Assembly (NCBI GenBank): GCA_936440205.1
Contig: OW387143.1
Coordinates: 32,624,949 to 32,688,948 of the forward strand
DNA length: 64,000 bases
DNA from: Lepidonotus clava
Taxonomy: Eukaryota; Annelida; Polychaeta; Phyllodocida; Polynoidae
Reading direction: 5' to 3'
The notes under the pieces were generated by a model, which saw nothing but the letters and a program-made list of their open reading frames with translations, ran no database searches and had not been told where the DNA came from. Positions 61,655 through 64,000 of this stretch are shown here, piece by piece; position 1 is the first letter of the stretch, and the number at the start of each line of letters is the position of its first letter. A program made the position numbers and the translations under genes.

Positions 61655-61699
61655 GAAGCCACTTATTGCTTGGCTGAAGCCACTCCAGAAGCCACTTGG
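61655..61699 (+). repeat. GAAGCCA repeat remnants
   Basis: GAAGCCA starts at 61655, 61676 and 61688. The last unit continues CACTTGGAAAA exactly as at 58731, so the arrays are related. One further copy lies at 61870. Confidence 0.7.
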
Positions 61700-63162
61700 A
61701 AAATCCTTTCATATAGCGTTATATTATATCAATATATCCTCTTTTGTAAAGTACACTCAACTTGAAATGGTTATTGATCTAACTTTTCAAACCTATCAAT
61801 TGAAGTTCTCGTCGTGTGCAGAATGTTAGTAAGTGAAATGAACTGAAGTGTTTCTCTGAAGCAGATTTTGAAGCCAGTTTAAAATCCGTTTCATGTATCT
61901 CATTGCATAATTGATCGTGTTCTTATCTACATGAAACATACGCCATTGTACTGAAAAGATATGGACACTCACTCAATTGATTATTTAATATCATTTATTG
62001 CATTGTCCATATATCTGTATTTGATCTCTAAAGTAGGAAACTGGTTTTCATGGATAGAACACTGAGGATTATATATAATCATATGTAGATATGTTAGACA
62101 CTATCCAGAGACTATCAATTATCATGACTTAACTATTATAAAGGGAGGATTTAAAGACAACCTTTAGTAATAACTGGCCGGAAAATTCCATTAGGCACTG
62201 CCAGCTCAGACTCCTAAAAATAGATTATGTAATAACCGGAATGAGGAAGTATCGTTGTTCACATTTTGTATCTAACTGTCAAATTAAAAAAAGGTCTTGA
62301 TATCATGAATATCAGGTCATGACCCTAGATGATTATATAATGTCAACCCAATTAACAAAACACTGAATCCTAATTATCCCCCCAGTGGCACATTATCGTG
62401 GCTCACTTTATGCCACTAGGTCACCCAAGTTGAGTAAAGTTTCCCCTATACCTCCACACCGTCTCTCCAGCGGGGGTTAACCCGAGGTGGCATTATACAA
62501 GCCTTCTGCCCGTGTACGGGGACACGCCCCCCCTGGCCCCGGTCCTCCCCCTCCGGGCAGGCCCTGGAGGTGGGAGCGGCTTACACGGCCCGTTAACCAG
62601 GTACACGGACACCGACAGGGCCGCAGGTGAACTTGTATGGAGCGCCCACTGTAGCCAATCAATGTTTGTAATCTATTCTGTATCTTTATCAATGTGTAGC
62701 AAATAAGAGGCGGATCCAAGGGCCAGTGAAATAAAAGAACGGTTGCCCCCACCCAGACCGACGAATAATTGTTCATACTCGCCTCCATTCATTGATTTGT
62801 AGAAAATTTTGGTATCATTTCGTTTTTACTTTTTCTTGGGTGAGGGGTTCCCCTTATATAATTCACTCTTGATCAGCTCTTGAATGAACGAATTTAAAGC
62901 ATAGTATTGGGCTATCTATCTGCAATACTAAATAATCATGTAGATAATAAATAAATCATAATTTCCGCCTTGCGGTGATAGTATTTGCAACTGTGCCATA
63001 TCTAAATTCGACCATATTCTTTATTGACATGTTGTTATGTGATATGGAAACGACAGACTGACTTTGGTATTGGTAATACTCTTAGCAGTTACAAAATTAC
63101 TTTTTACGATGTCCTTTTTCAAGAGTGGGACATGATGACATGGGCTTAAAAAGTAACTTCCG

Positions 63163-63208
63163 TGTGGCTTCCGTGTGGCTTCCAACTGGCTTCCTTCGGG
63201 CTTCCCTG
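63163..63208 (-). repeat. 11-bp tandem repeat (GGAAGCC family, reverse orientation), four units
   Basis: TGGCTTC starts at 63165, 63176 and 63187, and GGGCTTC at 63198: an exact 11-base period. It is the complement of the GAAGCCA word used in the 12-bp arrays at 58.3-58.7 kb. Confidence 0.8.
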
Positions 63209-64000
63209 TTATCATTATTACCAACAAGACAAAGGTGAAGCCTTAAGGTACCGTCGATAGTTTCTTCCCCATCTTATAATGACCGCAATTGAAAAATTAT
63301 TTTTTGTGGAAACAACACTAAATCACCAACGAGTTGTGCCCATCCAATTGAAAAGACTATGTCTGGCTCATTTCTTTCTATTTACCTATCAATTTAAGCT
63401 CTTGCATGTTTACACAAAACGCTCCATAACATTGGAGCATTTGGCCTGAGTAGACGTACACCTTAGGATGAGATGGAAAATATGTCTGGTGGAATGACCA
63501 AGGCAGCTGTCGGACACATCCTGGATTTAGTTTTGATCAGCTAACGAGAAGTGAGAAGTATGGCTTACTTGAATAAAGGTTTATGATAAGTACTATTTGC
63601 TCCTCATATTTTCAAAGATCTGCTATTCAAGTTTTAATGTTTTAAGCAAAAGGAGATCGGTTCTTTTTGCCACTTGTCACCCCTTATAGGATCCAAACTT
63701 ATTTAATGAGAATCTAAGATGTAACAATCTAGATAATATATGATATAGCTGGTGTTATCTGGAGATACTGCTTGTATCTTGAGTGTATACCATATATGAG
63801 TACATTATCACGGATTATTGGTATATTTCAATATTTGCTGACTCTGCACTACTGCCAGGATGATTCACGTCAATGATAGTTTCTTTATAATGTCAATAAA
63901 TCATATATAAACTCTGTAGGGCCGCCTCAGCTACATTTCTGATCTGCAGATGATGTTGGAGCAGCCCAGGTTGATCCAGGGGTGGCATACCGTCCCATAT

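Larger units (their letters stand above)
56736..64000. other. Non-coding DNA with minisatellites and small GC islands
   Basis: Holds the DR1 array (58.1 kb), the GAAGCCA arrays, a GAGCTGCTC at 60874 and C/G-rich patches near 56930-57060, 60040-60180 and 62400-62640. The plus-strand frame at 57285-57614 and minus-strand frames at 56911-57282 and 62477-62788 have no recognisable domain. Confidence 0.5.

Noticed and set aside
1-64000. Retroviral, LTR or Polinton-type remnants, CRISPR arrays, rRNA and bacterial operons
   Set aside because: No long terminal direct repeats, viral protein motifs, spaced direct-repeat arrays or rRNA sequence were recognised.

Overview
The window looks like nuclear DNA of a lophotrochozoan invertebrate (mollusc, annelid or brachiopod grade). 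It is AT-rich and almost gene-free, with short CpG- and C/G-rich islands, many short transposon remnants, and one clear protein-coding gene. That gene is an innexin with the extracellular CWCPA pattern and the RNDDD..DRLNHRY N-terminus that I associate with mollusc and annelid innexins. There is no sign of bacterial gene packing, operons, CRISPR, rRNA or convincing tRNA genes. I did not identify the species.

Layout. 1-16.9 kb: no recognisable gene; a CTCF/YY1-like island near 0.7 kb, G-quadruplex-type tracts, two copies of a TTAA-type MITE (2.7 and 8.8 kb), one copy of a second palindromic MITE (7.2 kb), and a GC island (13.2-14.2 kb) rich in an unexplained quasi-palindrome, TGAGC-W-GCTCA. 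16.9-18.9 kb: the innexin, uninterrupted from ATG to stop (17080-18297), with an RFX-type X-box upstream and a possible poly(A) signal downstream. 19.2 kb: a tight CRE cluster followed by a good splice-donor sequence, possibly the first exon of another gene. 20.7-21.9 kb: a 448-bp non-autonomous DNA transposon with internal 21-bp tandem repeats, two RFX sites, a near-perfect 73-bp palindrome and a second hairpin. 22.0-22.3 kb: a promoter-like island. 24.8-27.0 kb: second copy of the 7.2-kb MITE, a small dispersed repeat, and an island with a consensus CTCF site, an NR5A/ERR site and a G-quadruplex motif. 28.4-29.9 kb: a 1445-bp transposon with 24-bp perfect terminal inverted repeats. 31.4-32.2 kb: the 3' end of a LINE on the minus strand. 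34.4-35.7 kb: a TGGCTTC motif cluster and a CACTA-like non-autonomous transposon. 38.4, 41.5 and 43.4 kb: compact promoter-like islands (T-MARE, E-box, YY1, CRE). 42.5-43.0 kb: a tandem duplication. 44.5-64 kb: mostly featureless AT-rich DNA with one more MITE at each of 44.5 and 56.4 kb, helically phased nuclear-receptor half-site arrays (47.0-47.4 kb), a triple DR1 site (58.1 kb) and 11-12-bp minisatellites built on GAAGCCA (58-63 kb).

The one gene makes a gap-junction/hemichannel subunit. The rest reads as a regulatory and transposon landscape around it. Other genes may have small exons here that cannot be recognised by eye. Motif counts were made by reading and may miss copies.
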